DNA of 64,000 nucleotides from UBA4421 sp002704225 (GTDB taxonomy: Bacteria > Pseudomonadota > Gammaproteobacteria > Pseudomonadales > Azotimanducaceae), in the NCBI GenBank assembly GCA_902556425.1, contig CACDWG010000002.1, forward strand, positions 62,001 through 126,000, in the 5' to 3' direction. Numbering within the stretch: position 1 is the first letter of the stretch; the number at the start of each line of letters is the position of its first letter. Below, piece by piece: positions 1-9,184 of this stretch. A program made the translations under genes and the position numbers. Below the pieces are notes generated by a model that saw only the letters and a list, made by a program, of their open reading frames with translations, did not search any database and was not told the origin of the DNA.

Positions 1-747
1 CAGGCGGCTGGATCGTCAACGGCCCCACCCGCTTTGACCGAGGGCACAGCGAACTTCGGCCCCATGAGTCGGGCCATGAAAGACAAAGAAATTGAAGCGT
101 TTGAGAGCCGCTTCGGTTACAAGCCGACCGCCATTCGGGTCGCGATCGACGCGCTTGCGGTCTACGTTCATAAGGACAGCCCTCTGGACGAACTGTCTAT
201 TGCCCAGGTCGATGCGGCGTTTTCCGAGACACGTCGCTGCGGCGCTTCTGCGAGCGTTGATGTATGGGGCGATTTTGGTCTTAGTGGCAGTTGGCAGGAA
301 CGTCCGGTCCAGCTTTACGGCCGGAACTCGGTGTCTGGTACTTACGGATACTTCAAAAAAGTCGGCCTATGCTCTGGTGACTTCAAAGGCAGTGTCAATG
401 AGCAACCCGGTTCAGCATCCGTCGTACAAGCTGTCGCATCGTCTTTGAATGGAATTGGCTATTCCGGTATCGGCTACATTACATCCGGCGTAAAGGCTTT
501 GGCCTTATCGAAAGACGGCTCCGAACCCGTAGCGGCCACACCCGAAAACGCTCTGAGTGGTGACTACCCTCTGTCTCGTTACTTGTATGTTTACGTGAAC
601 AAGAAACCCGGACAGCCCCTGTCGCCATTAGAGCGAGAATTCATAAAATTGGTTCTTTCACGAGAAGGACAGGAAATTGTGGAGAAGGATGGGTATATTC
701 CCGTCTCGCCAGAAGTCGCTCGACGCGAACTGAGCAAATTACTCTAA
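1..747 (+). CDS. pstS: PstS-like phosphate ABC transporter substrate-binding protein, 5' truncated by window edge
   Basis: This is the C-terminal 248 residues of a periplasmic phosphate-binding protein; the reading frame is open from base 1, so the start lies outside the window. Recognisable PstS-type segments are NFGPMSR near residue 19, a region RNSVSGTYGYF that fits the phosphate-binding loop of this family, and a long C-terminal lobe. It captures phosphate in the periplasm and delivers it to PstC/PstA. The stop lies 30 bases before the preferred pstC start, and pstC, pstA, pstB and phoU follow on the same strand, which supports the assignment. A Pho box, if present, would be upstream of the window. 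Confidence 0.93.
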   Translation, partial: QAAGSSTAPPALTEGTANFGPMSRAMKDKEIEAFESRFGYKPTAIRVAIDALAVYVHKDSPLDELSIAQVDAAFSETRRCGASASVDVWGDFGLSGSWQERPVQLYGRNSVSGTYGYFKKVGLCSGDFKGSVNEQPGSASVVQAVASSLNGIGYSGIGYITSGVKALALSKDGSEPVAATPENALSGDYPLSRYLYVYVNKKPGQPLSPLEREFIKLVLSREGQEIVEKDGYIPVSPEVARRELSKLL

Positions 748-776
748 TTTCTTTGCACTCTAAGCAGGTTGCTTCA

Positions 777-2963
777 ATGGATGATGTCGACTCGTTAGGT
801 CGCCTGTCACGGCGCCGCTACTGGACAAATCGGATCACGGAAACCGTGGTTGGTCTTGGCGGCGGCGCAGTAATCGCGGCCATCACATTGATTTTTGCTT
901 ACCTGCTCTGGGTCGTAGCACCCATCTTCAAAAGTGCTGACATCGAAGCAGGCAACCAGCTTCGGGCCGCCGAGAGGCCAACAACCTTGGTCGATATCAG
1001 TGAAAACGGCGAAGTAGTATCGCGCTTCAGCAATACCGGTATCGTCGAGTTTTATGATCAAGCCAGTGGCCAAGCGTTAGCTGGGTTCGATCTGGGCCTG
1101 CAAATACGTTCAATTCATCGCGTCTACCCTCTGGTGGATCTTTACGCCCTGACGGATGACGAAGCTCAGCTGCATTTCGTGCGTTCCCAGCACATCGTCA
1201 ATTTTGAAAACAACCAGCGGCAACTGGCCTCTTCGGTGGATTTTCCGCTGGGACGCGATGGTGTCGCCATCGGAGAAACCACCGCCTTCGATGTTCACCT
1301 GTTTGATGGCGAATTATTGATCGCGACAGCAAACGAACGCGAATTGGTGCTGCGTAAGTATCAAGACGTGGAACTGGGTTTTGGGTTGGGCAGTGCTCAA
1401 CAAGTCACGTTAAGCGCGGGCTTTTCGGTCTCGGATATTTATATCGGCCCACGCAACCAATGGATTTACGCGGTCGGTGAGCAGGGTGAAATTGAGATTT
1501 TTGGTGTCGGCTCACTGAAACGCCCCACCCGCATGTACCGAGGTACGTTGGTTGAGCCCGGTCTGACGATGACGGCTATGACCCCTTTATTGGGCCGATA
1601 CTCCTTGGTTGTTGGCACCTCAGATGGCGCTGTGACCCAATACGGAATGTATACCGACGCTGCAGGTACCAGGCTTGATGCGATCCGCCAATTTGCTCTG
1701 CCCTCTCCGGCACAACGGTTTGTCACGGAGCCACGACGCAAAGGCTTCATGGCGCTTGACCAAGGCGGCGACGTTCATCTCATGTACCCCACATCGGGTC
1801 GCAAACTTGCCAGTTTCGCTGCGGGTTTGTCCGCGGACACCCCCATGGCGATATCGGCTCGCTCTAACGCTCTTGTCAGCGCCCCAACGGATAGCACAAT
1901 CAGTTTGTTGCAGCTGCATAACGAACACCCTGAAATTTCCTTGAGCGCGCTGTGGGGCAAGGTTTGGTATGAAGGCTACGACGAGCCGATTTACAGCTGG
2001 CAGTCTTCCTCTGCGGACAATGATTTTGAACCTAAGTTCTCGCTGACGCCGCTCGCCTTTGGCACCTTGAAAGCAGCCTTCTACGCACTGCTGTTTGCGG
2101 TCCCAATCGCCATCATGGGCGCTATCTACACCGCCTACTTTATGGCGCCCGGAATGCGTAGCTGGGTGAAGCCCGGTATCGAAATCATGGCCGCACTGCC
2201 AACGGTAATTCTGGGCTTTATCGGGGGTCTTTGGCTCGCGCCCATTGTTGAGGATAATTTATCCAGCGTGCTGAGCATCTTTGTTGTACTGCCTGTTGGG
2301 TTGTTCATCCTCGCTTTACTCTGGTCAATGCTTCCCGATCAGTGGACCCGAGCCTTTAAGGGCTGGTACGGCATGATTGTTGTTCCGTTGATTCTGTTGA
2401 CGGTTTACACCGCTTTTGCCGCTGGTCCATGGTTTGAAGAAGCCTTGTTCTACGGGGACAGTCGCGCCTGGTTTCGAAACGTATTGGGGCTCGATTACGA
2501 TCAACGAAACGCGTTGATTGTCGGGTTGATTATGGGCTTGGCCGTCATCCCAACCATCTTTTCCATTGCAGAAGATGCGGTCTACGCCGTACCCACCCAC
2601 CTTGTCAGAGGCTCCTTGGCTCTTGGCGCCACCGAATGGCAAACCTTGGTTAAAGTGGTTTTGTTAACCGCCAGCCCGGGTATCTTCTCAGCCGTCATGA
2701 TCGGTATGGGCCGTGCTGTTGGCGAAACCATGATCGTGCTTATGGCGACAGGTAATACACCGCTCATGGAATGGAATATTTTCGAGGGCATGCGCACCTT
2801 TGCCGCAAATATTGCTGTTGAATTGCCTGAGTCGGAACTGGACAGCACGCACTATCGAATCCTCTTCTTGGCGGCGCTGGTTCTCTTCGCCTTCACCTTT
2901 GTTCTTAATACCGTTGCCGAAGTCGTGAGACAACGACTGCGCGCGCGATACGGAAGTCTCTAG
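777..2963 (+). CDS. pstC: Phosphate ABC transporter permease PstC, long form
   Basis: Inner-membrane permease subunit of the Pst phosphate importer, 728 residues from the chosen start. One transmembrane segment (about residues 20-45) is followed by roughly 370 residues of mostly soluble, beta-rich sequence. The classical permease domain with about six membrane spans begins near residue 420 (LTPLAFGTLKAAFYALL). The EAA-type coupling loop is visible as GSLALGATEWQTL. Classical PstC has only about 300-320 residues; long forms with this periplasmic insert are known in marine gammaproteobacteria and pseudomonads. A TTG at 753 is in frame, but ATG 777 has a better upstream purine stretch (gcagg), so 777 is preferred. 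The stop is two bases before pstA. Confidence 0.93.
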   Translation: MDDVDSLGRLSRRRYWTNRITETVVGLGGGAVIAAITLIFAYLLWVVAPIFKSADIEAGNQLRAAERPTTLVDISENGEVVSRFSNTGIVEFYDQASGQALAGFDLGLQIRSIHRVYPLVDLYALTDDEAQLHFVRSQHIVNFENNQRQLASSVDFPLGRDGVAIGETTAFDVHLFDGELLIATANERELVLRKYQDVELGFGLGSAQQVTLSAGFSVSDIYIGPRNQWIYAVGEQGEIEIFGVGSLKRPTRMYRGTLVEPGLTMTAMTPLLGRYSLVVGTSDGAVTQYGMYTDAAGTRLDAIRQFALPSPAQRFVTEPRRKGFMALDQGGDVHLMYPTSGRKLASFAAGLSADTPMAISARSNALVSAPTDSTISLLQLHNEHPEISLSALWGKVWYEGYDEPIYSWQSSSADNDFEPKFSLTPLAFGTLKAAFYALLFAVPIAIMGAIYTAYFMAPGMRSWVKPGIEIMAALPTVILGFIGGLWLAPIVEDNLSSVLSIFVVLPVGLFILALLWSMLPDQWTRAFKGWYGMIVVPLILLTVYTAFAAGPWFEEALFYGDSRAWFRNVLGLDYDQRNALIVGLIMGLAVIPTIFSIAEDAVYAVPTHLVRGSLALGATEWQTLVKVVLLTASPGIFSAVMIGMGRAVGETMIVLMATGNTPLMEWNIFEGMRTFAANIAVELPESELDSTHYRILFLAALVLFAFTFVLNTVAEVVRQRLRARYGSL

Positions 2964-2964
2964 T

Positions 2965-4686
2965 ATGTCTGAACTCGCGAAACCGGTGAAAAACAAACCG
3001 TCGTTCTTCCAGCGATGGTTTGCTTCGGGTGAACCTTGGATTTGGCTAAACGCCGCTGCCGTTGGCATCAGCGTCACCGCAGTAGTCGGCATACTGCTGC
3101 TGTTGGCGGCGAAGGGTCTTGCGCACTTTTGGCCGTCTGATATCGCATTGATCCAGTATGAAACCGAAAGTGGGCAACCACGTTATGTTTACGGCGAACT
3201 GATCGAACAAGATACTCTCCCCGTACAGCAGTTTTTGGAAAGCGGCGGTCCTGAGGCTTGGGTAGACGAAAACGCCGAAGTCATGCAGCGCTGGTTGGTC
3301 AAAACCGGCAACCGCAAAATTTCAGCCCCAGATTTTCGGTGGATCTATCAAGCGCAAATTCAGTCCATCGACTACCCTTCAGAAGTGGTCGCAATTGAGC
3401 GACTGGAATGGGGCAACGCGTATGGGGTGCCCATCAGTATGGAAATCCCGGAAAACCTCGATGGGACCAGCGCTCTGCGTACCGTTATCGGTGATGGTGT
3501 TACGGCTGCAATAGCGGAACGGCTGACACAAACGTCAGCCATCCGCGACGAAATCGACAGCCTCGAAGGCGGCGTGCTGAATCGTATCAACAACGACCTT
3601 GAGCGCCTGCGTTTAGAACGCCGACGTATTGAAATGGCAGGCATAGAGGTGCCGCGCCTTGCCGATATCGTCACCCGGGAAGACGAGCTACGGGCGGAGT
3701 ACGCGACGAGCAGTACCAAACTGCGTGCGCTTTACGCCAAACTCAATCAGGGCCAGCTACTGATCGAGACCGCCGAAAAGCTGCAGATTCGCATCAAGGT
3801 CTCGGATGTTCTGCATACTTGGCAGCCCAACCCAATGACCGGGCTTGAAAAATCAGGTCTGTATTTAACAAATCTGTGGCGTTTTCTCTCCGAGAACCCC
3901 CGGGAAGCGAATACCGAAGGCGGTGTATTCCCTGCGATCTTCGGCACCATTTTGATGGTGCTTTTGATGTCACTGATCGTGACGCCCTTTGGTGTCATTG
4001 CAGCCGTTTATCTGCGCGAATATGCCAAACAGGGCCCGCTTGTGCGGATTATACGCGTCGCGGTGAATAATCTGGCCGGGGTCCCGTCCATCGTATATGG
4101 CGTTTTTGGTCTCGGCTTTTTTGTCTATTTCTTGGGCGGCAACATCGATCAGTTGTTTTACCCCGAAGCCCTACCCGCTCCAACATTTGGCACACCGGGT
4201 TTGATGTGGGCGTCTCTGACGCTGGCGCTGCTGACCGTGCCTGTTGTGATCGTTTCTACCGAAGAAGGCCTAACGCGGATTCCTCGATCGCTTCGCGAAG
4301 GCAGCATGGCATTGGGTGCGACTCAAGCGGAGACATTGTTCAAAGTCATTTTGCCAATGGCCAGCCCGGCCATTCTCACGGGCGTCATCTTGGCTGTGGC
4401 TCGCGCGGCTGGTGAAGTGGCGCCCTTGATGTTGGTGGGCGTGGTGAAACTGGCACCGACTCTGCCCTTGGATGCGAGTTTCCCGTATTTGCATCTTGAC
4501 CGAAAATTCATGCACCTTGGTTTCCACATCTATGATGTGGGCTTCCAAAGTCCAAATGTGGAAGCCGCACGACCGCTGGTTTACGCAACTGCCCTATTAT
4601 TGGTGACACTTATTGTGGCGTTGAATCTCACCGCTATCACCCTACGTGGCCGCCTTGAACGCTTGTACCGAGGAGTAGAAAGTTAA
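2965..4686 (+). CDS. pstA: Phosphate ABC transporter permease PstA, long form
   Basis: Second permease subunit of the Pst system, 573 residues. After a first membrane span (about residues 30-55) lies an insert of about 270 residues. It includes a charged heptad-like stretch around residues 190-290 (for example NDLERLRLERRRIEM) that is likely a coiled coil. The C-terminal permease domain starts near residue 325 (FPAIFGTILMVLLMSLI). The EAA loop is SMALGATQAETLFKVILP. The stop codon TAA overlaps the pstB ATG by one base, so translation is probably coupled. The length is about twice that of E. coli PstA and pairs with the enlarged PstC. Confidence 0.93.
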   Translation: MSELAKPVKNKPSFFQRWFASGEPWIWLNAAAVGISVTAVVGILLLLAAKGLAHFWPSDIALIQYETESGQPRYVYGELIEQDTLPVQQFLESGGPEAWVDENAEVMQRWLVKTGNRKISAPDFRWIYQAQIQSIDYPSEVVAIERLEWGNAYGVPISMEIPENLDGTSALRTVIGDGVTAAIAERLTQTSAIRDEIDSLEGGVLNRINNDLERLRLERRRIEMAGIEVPRLADIVTREDELRAEYATSSTKLRALYAKLNQGQLLIETAEKLQIRIKVSDVLHTWQPNPMTGLEKSGLYLTNLWRFLSENPREANTEGGVFPAIFGTILMVLLMSLIVTPFGVIAAVYLREYAKQGPLVRIIRVAVNNLAGVPSIVYGVFGLGFFVYFLGGNIDQLFYPEALPAPTFGTPGLMWASLTLALLTVPVVIVSTEEGLTRIPRSLREGSMALGATQAETLFKVILPMASPAILTGVILAVARAAGEVAPLMLVGVVKLAPTLPLDASFPYLHLDRKFMHLGFHIYDVGFQSPNVEAARPLVYATALLLVTLIVALNLTAITLRGRLERLYRGVES

Positions 4687-5495
4687 TGTCCATGACGTAT
4701 CGAACCCCAGACGCCGATGCGTCGCTTGGTGATGAGCCAGAAGAGACCAGTCTGCACGTCAACGACCTGTCACTGTTCTATGGGGAAAAGCAGGCCCTCG
4801 CGAATATCAACATGGGCATTGCGACACGCAAAGTGACGGCATTCATTGGCCCCTCGGGTTGTGGCAAGTCCACCCTGTTACGGTGTTTTAACCGCATGAA
4901 CGACCTCATAGACGATGTCAGCATTACCGGCGACATCGACTTTGAGGGACGCAGCATCTACGACGAACGTGTCGATGTGGCAAGCCTGCGACGAAAGATT
5001 GGCATGGTGTTTCAGCGCCCGAATCCGTTTCCAAAAAGCATTTATGAAAATGTGGCCTACGGCTTACGCATTCAGGGTGAAACCTCGAAAGTGGTCATTG
5101 ATGAGCGGGTAGAATGGGCGCTAAAAAGCGCTGCATTGTGGGATGAGGTCAAAGACCGGCTGCGAGACTCCGCGTTGGGCCTGTCAGGTGGGCAGCAGCA
5201 GCGCCTGGTAATTGCCCGAGCCATTGCCATTCGCCCTTCCGTGCTGCTGTTAGACGAGCCTGCATCGGCCTTGGATCCGATCTCGACATTAAAGATTGAA
5301 GAGCTGATCCACCAGTTAAAAGACGACTACACCATCGCGATTGTGACGCACAACATGCAGCAGGCGGCCCGGGTATCGGACTACACCGCATTTCTGTACA
5401 TAGGCGAACTGGTAGAGTTCGGTACCACAGACAAAATTTTCCGTAATCCTGACGAAAAACAGACTGAGGATTACATCACAGGACGATACGGTTAG
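4686..5495 (+). CDS. pstB: Phosphate ABC transporter ATP-binding protein PstB
   Basis: Cytoplasmic ATPase that powers phosphate import, 269 residues, the normal PstB length plus a short N-terminal extension. Walker A GPSGCGKST is near residue 57, the Q-loop region is VFQRPNPFPKSIYENV, the signature is LSGGQQQR, Walker B is VLLLDEPASALDP and the H-loop is VTHNMQQ. It starts in the pstA stop codon and is followed after eight bases by phoU. The RPNPFPKS segment is characteristic of PstB among ABC ATPases. Confidence 0.97.
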   Translation: MSMTYRTPDADASLGDEPEETSLHVNDLSLFYGEKQALANINMGIATRKVTAFIGPSGCGKSTLLRCFNRMNDLIDDVSITGDIDFEGRSIYDERVDVASLRRKIGMVFQRPNPFPKSIYENVAYGLRIQGETSKVVIDERVEWALKSAALWDEVKDRLRDSALGLSGGQQQRLVIARAIAIRPSVLLLDEPASALDPISTLKIEELIHQLKDDYTIAIVTHNMQQAARVSDYTAFLYIGELVEFGTTDKIFRNPDEKQTEDYITGRYG

Positions 5496-5503
5496 AGGCA
5501 TTT

Positions 5504-6193
5504 ATGCATAAGCACATCTCAGAGCAGTACGACTTGGAGCTGTCTCAAATTCGAGACACGCTAATGGAAATGGCAGGACTGGTGGAAGTGCAGGTAAACA
5601 ACGCCTGCACCTCGTTGGTGAACCACGATATGGAACTCGCCGAAGAGGTGCGTGATGTGGAATCTCGCCTTAACCAGTTTGAAGTGGATTTGGATGATCG
5701 GTGCGTATCGATCATTGCCAAACGGCAACCTACCGCTGGCGACCTGCGCGCTATCGTCAGTGTCATGAAAGTCATCACAGATTTAGAGCGTATCGGTGAC
5801 GAAGCGGACCGCATCGCCAAAATGGCGTTGGAACTTGCCGATTCGGAAAAACCCGAGCATCAGTACGCCGAGTTCAGAGCCATCCACGCCAATGTGATGA
5901 AAATGCTCAAGCGAACCCTTGATGCCTTTGCGCGCCTTGATGTGGAAAGCGCTCTGCGAGTTTTTGAAGACGATGAAAACATCGATCGTGCCTACAACAA
6001 GATCGTGCGCCAGTCGATTGAGAACATGCAAAGCAATCCCCAAGAAGTCGAGCGATCGGTTAGCCTGATGTGGGCAGCGCGCGCCTTGGAGCGCATCGGG
6101 GATCACGCAAAAAACATCAGCGAATACGTCATTTATCAGGTGAAAGGACATGACGTGCGACATTCCGATGTTGCTGGTGAAATGTTGGAGTGA
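5504..6193 (+). CDS. phoU: Phosphate signalling complex protein PhoU
   Basis: Negative regulator of the Pho regulon that links Pst transport to the PhoR/PhoB system, 229 residues, usual length. The two three-helix PhoU repeats are visible through the metal-binding motifs LERIGDEADRIAK (near residue 93) and LERIGDHAKNIS (near residue 195). It is the last gene of the pst operon; a tRNA gene with its own promoter begins 75 bases later. Confidence 0.96.
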   Translation: MHKHISEQYDLELSQIRDTLMEMAGLVEVQVNNACTSLVNHDMELAEEVRDVESRLNQFEVDLDDRCVSIIAKRQPTAGDLRAIVSVMKVITDLERIGDEADRIAKMALELADSEKPEHQYAEFRAIHANVMKMLKRTLDAFARLDVESALRVFEDDENIDRAYNKIVRQSIENMQSNPQEVERSVSLMWAARALERIGDHAKNISEYVIYQVKGHDVRHSDVAGEMLE

Positions 6194-6229
6194 TCATCGG
6201 TTTAGCTGTGAACAAACACCGCTAGGGTG

Positions 6230-6258
6230 TTGTCATGGCATGCGCGTAAACGTACTAT
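6230..6258 (+). promoter_or_regulatory. sigma-70-like promoter for tRNA-Leu(UAG)
   Basis: TTGTCA at 6230-6235 and TACTAT at 6253-6258 are separated by 17 bases. The -10 box ends nine bases before the mature tRNA 5' end, which fits a short leader. A weak hairpin (AACACC/GGTGTT) just upstream could end phoU transcription but lacks a T run. Confidence 0.6.
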
Positions 6259-6267
6259 GCGCCGCCT

Positions 6268-6353
6268 GCCCAGGTGATGGAATTGGTAGACATGCTAGAT
6301 TTAGGTTCTAGTGCCTTCGTGGCGTGAGAGTTCGAGTCTCTCTCTGGGCACCA
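6268..6353 (+). tRNA. tRNA-Leu (anticodon UAG)
   Basis: Full cloverleaf of 86 bases with a long class II variable arm. The acceptor GCCCAGG pairs with TCTGGGC, and discriminator A plus CCA is encoded at 6350-6353. The anticodon stem CTAGA/TCTAG encloses loop TTTAGGT with anticodon TAG at 6302-6304. The T arm contains GTTCGAGTC. It reads CUA and, by wobble, other CUN leucine codons. Confidence 0.97.
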
Positions 6354-6418
6354 TCTCTTTTTTAACGATCTTCACAAGCCCCTGAAATTGCTCACGCTTT
6401 CATCAGCGTGGACTCAGG

Positions 6419-6480
6419 CGGTAGACACTTCTCATCCTCAATACACCTTTACCAAGCGTGAGGCACAAAAGTGTCTACCG
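6419..6480. repeat. Short inverted-repeat element with 12-bp perfect arms
   Basis: CGGTAGACACTT at 6419-6430 and its exact reverse complement at 6469-6480 flank 38 bases, 66 bases downstream of tRNA-Leu. A shorter internal pairing (CCTCA/TGAGG) could extend the fold. It could be the joined ends of a deleted insertion element, a MITE-like remnant or a structured RNA. No target duplication is obvious. Confidence 0.5.
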
Positions 6481-6572
6481 TTTGTCTCTGGTGACCACGC
6501 CCCTAACAACCGAGATACAGGTGTGGCTGCACATTTTGAGGGCTGTGGAGGTTGTGAAGGCTTGGTTTGAAG

Positions 6573-6612
6573 AGACCCGCAACCGAATTTGCTGATCCTT
6601 TTGCGGGTCTTG
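6573..6612 (-). terminator. Hairpin, possible terminator of the minus-strand gene at 6620
   Basis: AGACCCGCAA at 6573-6582 is perfectly complementary to TTGCGGGTCT at 6601-6610, with an 18-base loop. It lies directly after the stop of the secreted-protein gene. Read on the minus strand, the stem is followed only by TCTTC, so intrinsic termination is uncertain. Confidence 0.45.
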
Positions 6613-6619
6613 GCCCTCC

Positions 6620-7060
6620 CTACATTGGGTAGAACGTCATCTGAAAATCACCTGTGGTTAGGTTCAATTCTGATTTACACAGGTTTTGAGTGCCATCAGT
6701 AATGTCATCCAATGAATGCAGCGTTAACGTCGTTCCCTTTCTCGTCCATATACCTGCTCTCACTGCGAATTCTCTGTTACCGGTATCGTCGATTCCCATT
6801 GCGCGTCCCGTGAAAGAGCCTTGAGTTTTTGAGTTTGGATTGGTCGCCATGTTGTATGTAAGGAAAACTCTGCCGTATTTCCCAGCAATCGCCGCCACTG
6901 TAATCACACCGCCATCATCAGTTAATTCTAGGTTCATTAACTCTCCCTTAACGGAGAAGGTTTCCCCTGGGATCGTAATGGTCGGATGATCATCAGCCGT
7001 TACGCCTGCTGAAAAAACGAGCAAAGCCGCCGCGATAAACATGTTTCTTAATCTATTCAT
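6620..7060 (-). CDS. Secreted hypothetical protein
   Basis: I do not recognise this family. The 146-residue product begins with a clear Sec signal peptide (MNRLRNMFIAAALLVFSAG, cleavage near residue 21) and is followed by beta-rich polar sequence with no known motif and one cysteine near the C-terminus. The start at 7060 is chosen because AGGAAGAG sits just upstream; an ORF extension to 7105 would put a long charged stretch before the signal peptide. It stands alone between tRNA-Leu and the flagellin pseudogene and is probably monocistronic. Confidence 0.65.
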   Translation of the reverse strand: MNRLRNMFIAAALLVFSAGVTADDHPTITIPGETFSVKGELMNLELTDDGGVITVAAIAGKYGRVFLTYNMATNPNSKTQGSFTGRAMGIDDTGNREFAVRAGIWTRKGTTLTLHSLDDITDGTQNLCKSELNLTTGDFQMTFYPM

Positions 7061-7282
7061 AACTCTTCCTTTTCTTATTGTCGGTCGTGGTAGAACCACA
7101 GACACAGGTTGGCAAGCAATCGCGTTGAGCGCAATGGAAACGTCCGGGGATAGCAGTGGCAGGATCGTGAATGTCTTTTCAATCCGAAGGTTTAGCGTCC
7201 GAAAAACGCAATATTGGCCGTGTTTGACCTATGGTCGCTCAAATTAATCCATTCATTGGCAGGTTTGTAAGGATCAACGCGC

Positions 7283-7309
7283 TGAAGTTCTCAAGGCGGC
7301 AACCGATTA
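7283..7309 (+). promoter_or_regulatory. FliA (sigma-28)-like flagellin promoter
   Basis: TGAAGTTC at 7283-7290, 11 bases, then ACCGATTA at 7302-7309 resembles the sigma-28 consensus TAAAGTTT-N11-GCCGATAA with the exact spacing. It lies 51 bases before the flagellin ATG. The promoter class fits the gene it precedes. Confidence 0.6.
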
Positions 7310-7360
7310 CCTCTAGCGCGGCAATAGTTTGCCGGTTTGTGAAGGTTTTCGGGGACGCCC

Positions 7361-8509
7361 ATGATTGTTAACACAAACCTGTCATCTCTTAACGCGCAGA
7401 GAATGCTACTTGAAAACACCAAGGCAGCATCAACTGCGATGGAGCGCTTGGCGACAGGGTCTAAAATCAATACAGCGCAAGATGATGTTGCGGGTTCCGC
7501 TATTGCTGACCATATGACGTCGCAAGTGCGTGGCTTGAATATGGCGTTGTAAAACGCTGAAGATGCGCGATCCATGCTTTCCGTTGCTGAAACGATGTAT
7601 CTTGATCAAACAGACATTGTTCAAAGACTGCGTGAGCTTGCTGTTCAGGCTGCGAACGATACTAACTCCGCAAAAGACCGTGAGTACATGCAATCTGAGG
7701 TTACCGCTCTCGTCGCGGAGATGGATAGGATCGCTGGCCAAACGATGTTCAACGGCGAAAGTATTGGGGGTCGGAAAAACTTCCAGCTTGGTTCGGACGC
7801 TGGCCAGAGCATTGGAACGCACATAACCACTCTGAGTGGACATTCGGGCACAACGTATGGGACTGCGACGCAGGATTATGTCGCTGGATCTACAAATCTT
7901 GAGATCAAAGGTATGTCCACTTCTGGCCCTTTTGACTTTGGCGATATTTTGTTGGCTGGTCTGTACAACCCAGACACGTACTTTGTTCAGGGCGTATCTG
8001 CCGCCCAAATGCATGACGACGGCACCTTTACCCAAACGATTTCACTCAGTGCCGGTTTGGCTCAGTCCATTACTGCCGGGGACAAAATTGTATCGTCGAT
8101 TGGCACAATCGATTTTTCCATTACTGATGACCCAAATACGCTGGAAAATGAACAGTTTACGCTCGGAGGACGCGGCAGCTTATATAGAATCGATTTATCT
8201 AACGATGCGGCGGGAGCACTGCAGGGCATAGACTCGGCTCTGGAAACGTTGGCATCGGTGAGAGTGGGAGTCGGCGCTGTTCAGAACCGGCTAAACCACA
8301 CGATCTCGAATCTAATAGGGCTGGCCGAACAAACCACCGCAGCCAGATCTAGAATTGAAGAGGCTGACTTTGCTACGGAGAGTGCAGTGTTAGCAAAAAC
8401 TCAAGTGCTTCAACAAACAGACACCGCCATGCTGATAGTTAAGTCACTACAGGATTGGTCACCTGCCCCGCATTTTTTCCTCTTGCTAGACTTACCAACC
8501 CCGCGTTAA
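7361..8509 (+). pseudogene. Flagellin (FliC-like), interrupted by an in-frame TAA and with an aberrant C-terminus
   Basis: Start ATG 7361 with GGGGA ribosome site. The first 63 codons encode the conserved flagellin D0/D1 N-terminus (INTNLSS-like start, ATGSKINTAQDDVAGSAIA). TAA at 7550-7552 replaces the glutamine expected in GLNMALxNAEDA, and the same frame continues with NAEDARSMLSVAE through the central region. It reaches the C-terminal D1/D0 helix (AARSRIEEADFATE, LAKTQVLQQ). After TAML the usual terminal helix is lost and about 25 unrelated residues precede the stop at 8509. The full frame would be 382 residues. No other flagellar gene is in the window. Best read as a decaying extra flagellin copy; sequencing error at the TAA is the main alternative. 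Confidence 0.82.
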
Positions 8510-8540
8510 GACCTAAAAACCTACTGTTCAGGAGAAACTA

Positions 8541-8954
8541 ATGAACATTTTGCATCCAATGCTTGGGATGATCGCTTTATCCGGCCTGTTAATCCTTGTT
8601 CTTCTTGCTTCTCGGCTTGCTCCCATCATCAAGTATTGGGGGGATCTCCAATTTGCTGAGCATTCAGAGGATTTGAGACCGCAACTACCCAGACCTCTTC
8701 GATTGATTACTGAGAATTACAACCATATTTTTGAACAGCCGACCCTATTTTTCGCAACCTGCGCCTATATTTACATGGCAGGTCAGACCGATGCGCTTCA
8801 CGTCTGGTTAGCTTGGGCTTACGTTGGCCTCAGAGTGCTTCACACGATCACTCAAGTGACAGTGAACAACGTAACTCTGAGGGTTGCCTGCTTTGCAACG
8901 TCCAGCGCGTTCCTAGTCGCTATGATAGTCAGAGAGGCTCTTAAATTTGTGTAG
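8541..8954 (+). CDS. MAPEG family membrane protein
   Basis: Small four-helix integral membrane protein of 137 residues, the usual MAPEG length. The segment ENYNHIFEQPTLFF (about residues 59-72) is the family's conserved loop, and a later RVLHTITQ segment agrees. MAPEG members include glutathione transferases and eicosanoid enzymes; bacterial substrates are mostly unknown, so no reaction is assigned. Start ATG 8541 has an ideal AGGAGA seven bases upstream. It lies 31 bases after the flagellin remnant but is not functionally linked to it. Confidence 0.8.
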   Translation: MNILHPMLGMIALSGLLILVLLASRLAPIIKYWGDLQFAEHSEDLRPQLPRPLRLITENYNHIFEQPTLFFATCAYIYMAGQTDALHVWLAWAYVGLRVLHTITQVTVNNVTLRVACFATSSAFLVAMIVREALKFV

Positions 8955-9184
8955 TTTTCCCGGCGTAGAAATCCACCAGCCTTTGGTCCCTATCGGGCAG
9001 ACAGTGTCTTTCTGCTCACCTGTTATCACTTGAGTCATAAAGAGGTGGACTAGAGGTCGAGAAAACAGCCGACAACGATTGTGTTGCGGCCGCATTCGAT
9101 GAGAATGTAACTTGAAGGCCCACGCCCTCTGACGCAGGATTTAGCCTAGACAATTCGTTCTAAACCGCAACGGTAGAGACCCTT

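Noticed and set aside
7550..7552. Flagellin stop as selenocysteine or pyrrolysine recoding
   Set aside because: The codon is TAA, not TGA or TAG, and the family has glutamine there, so decay or error is more likely.
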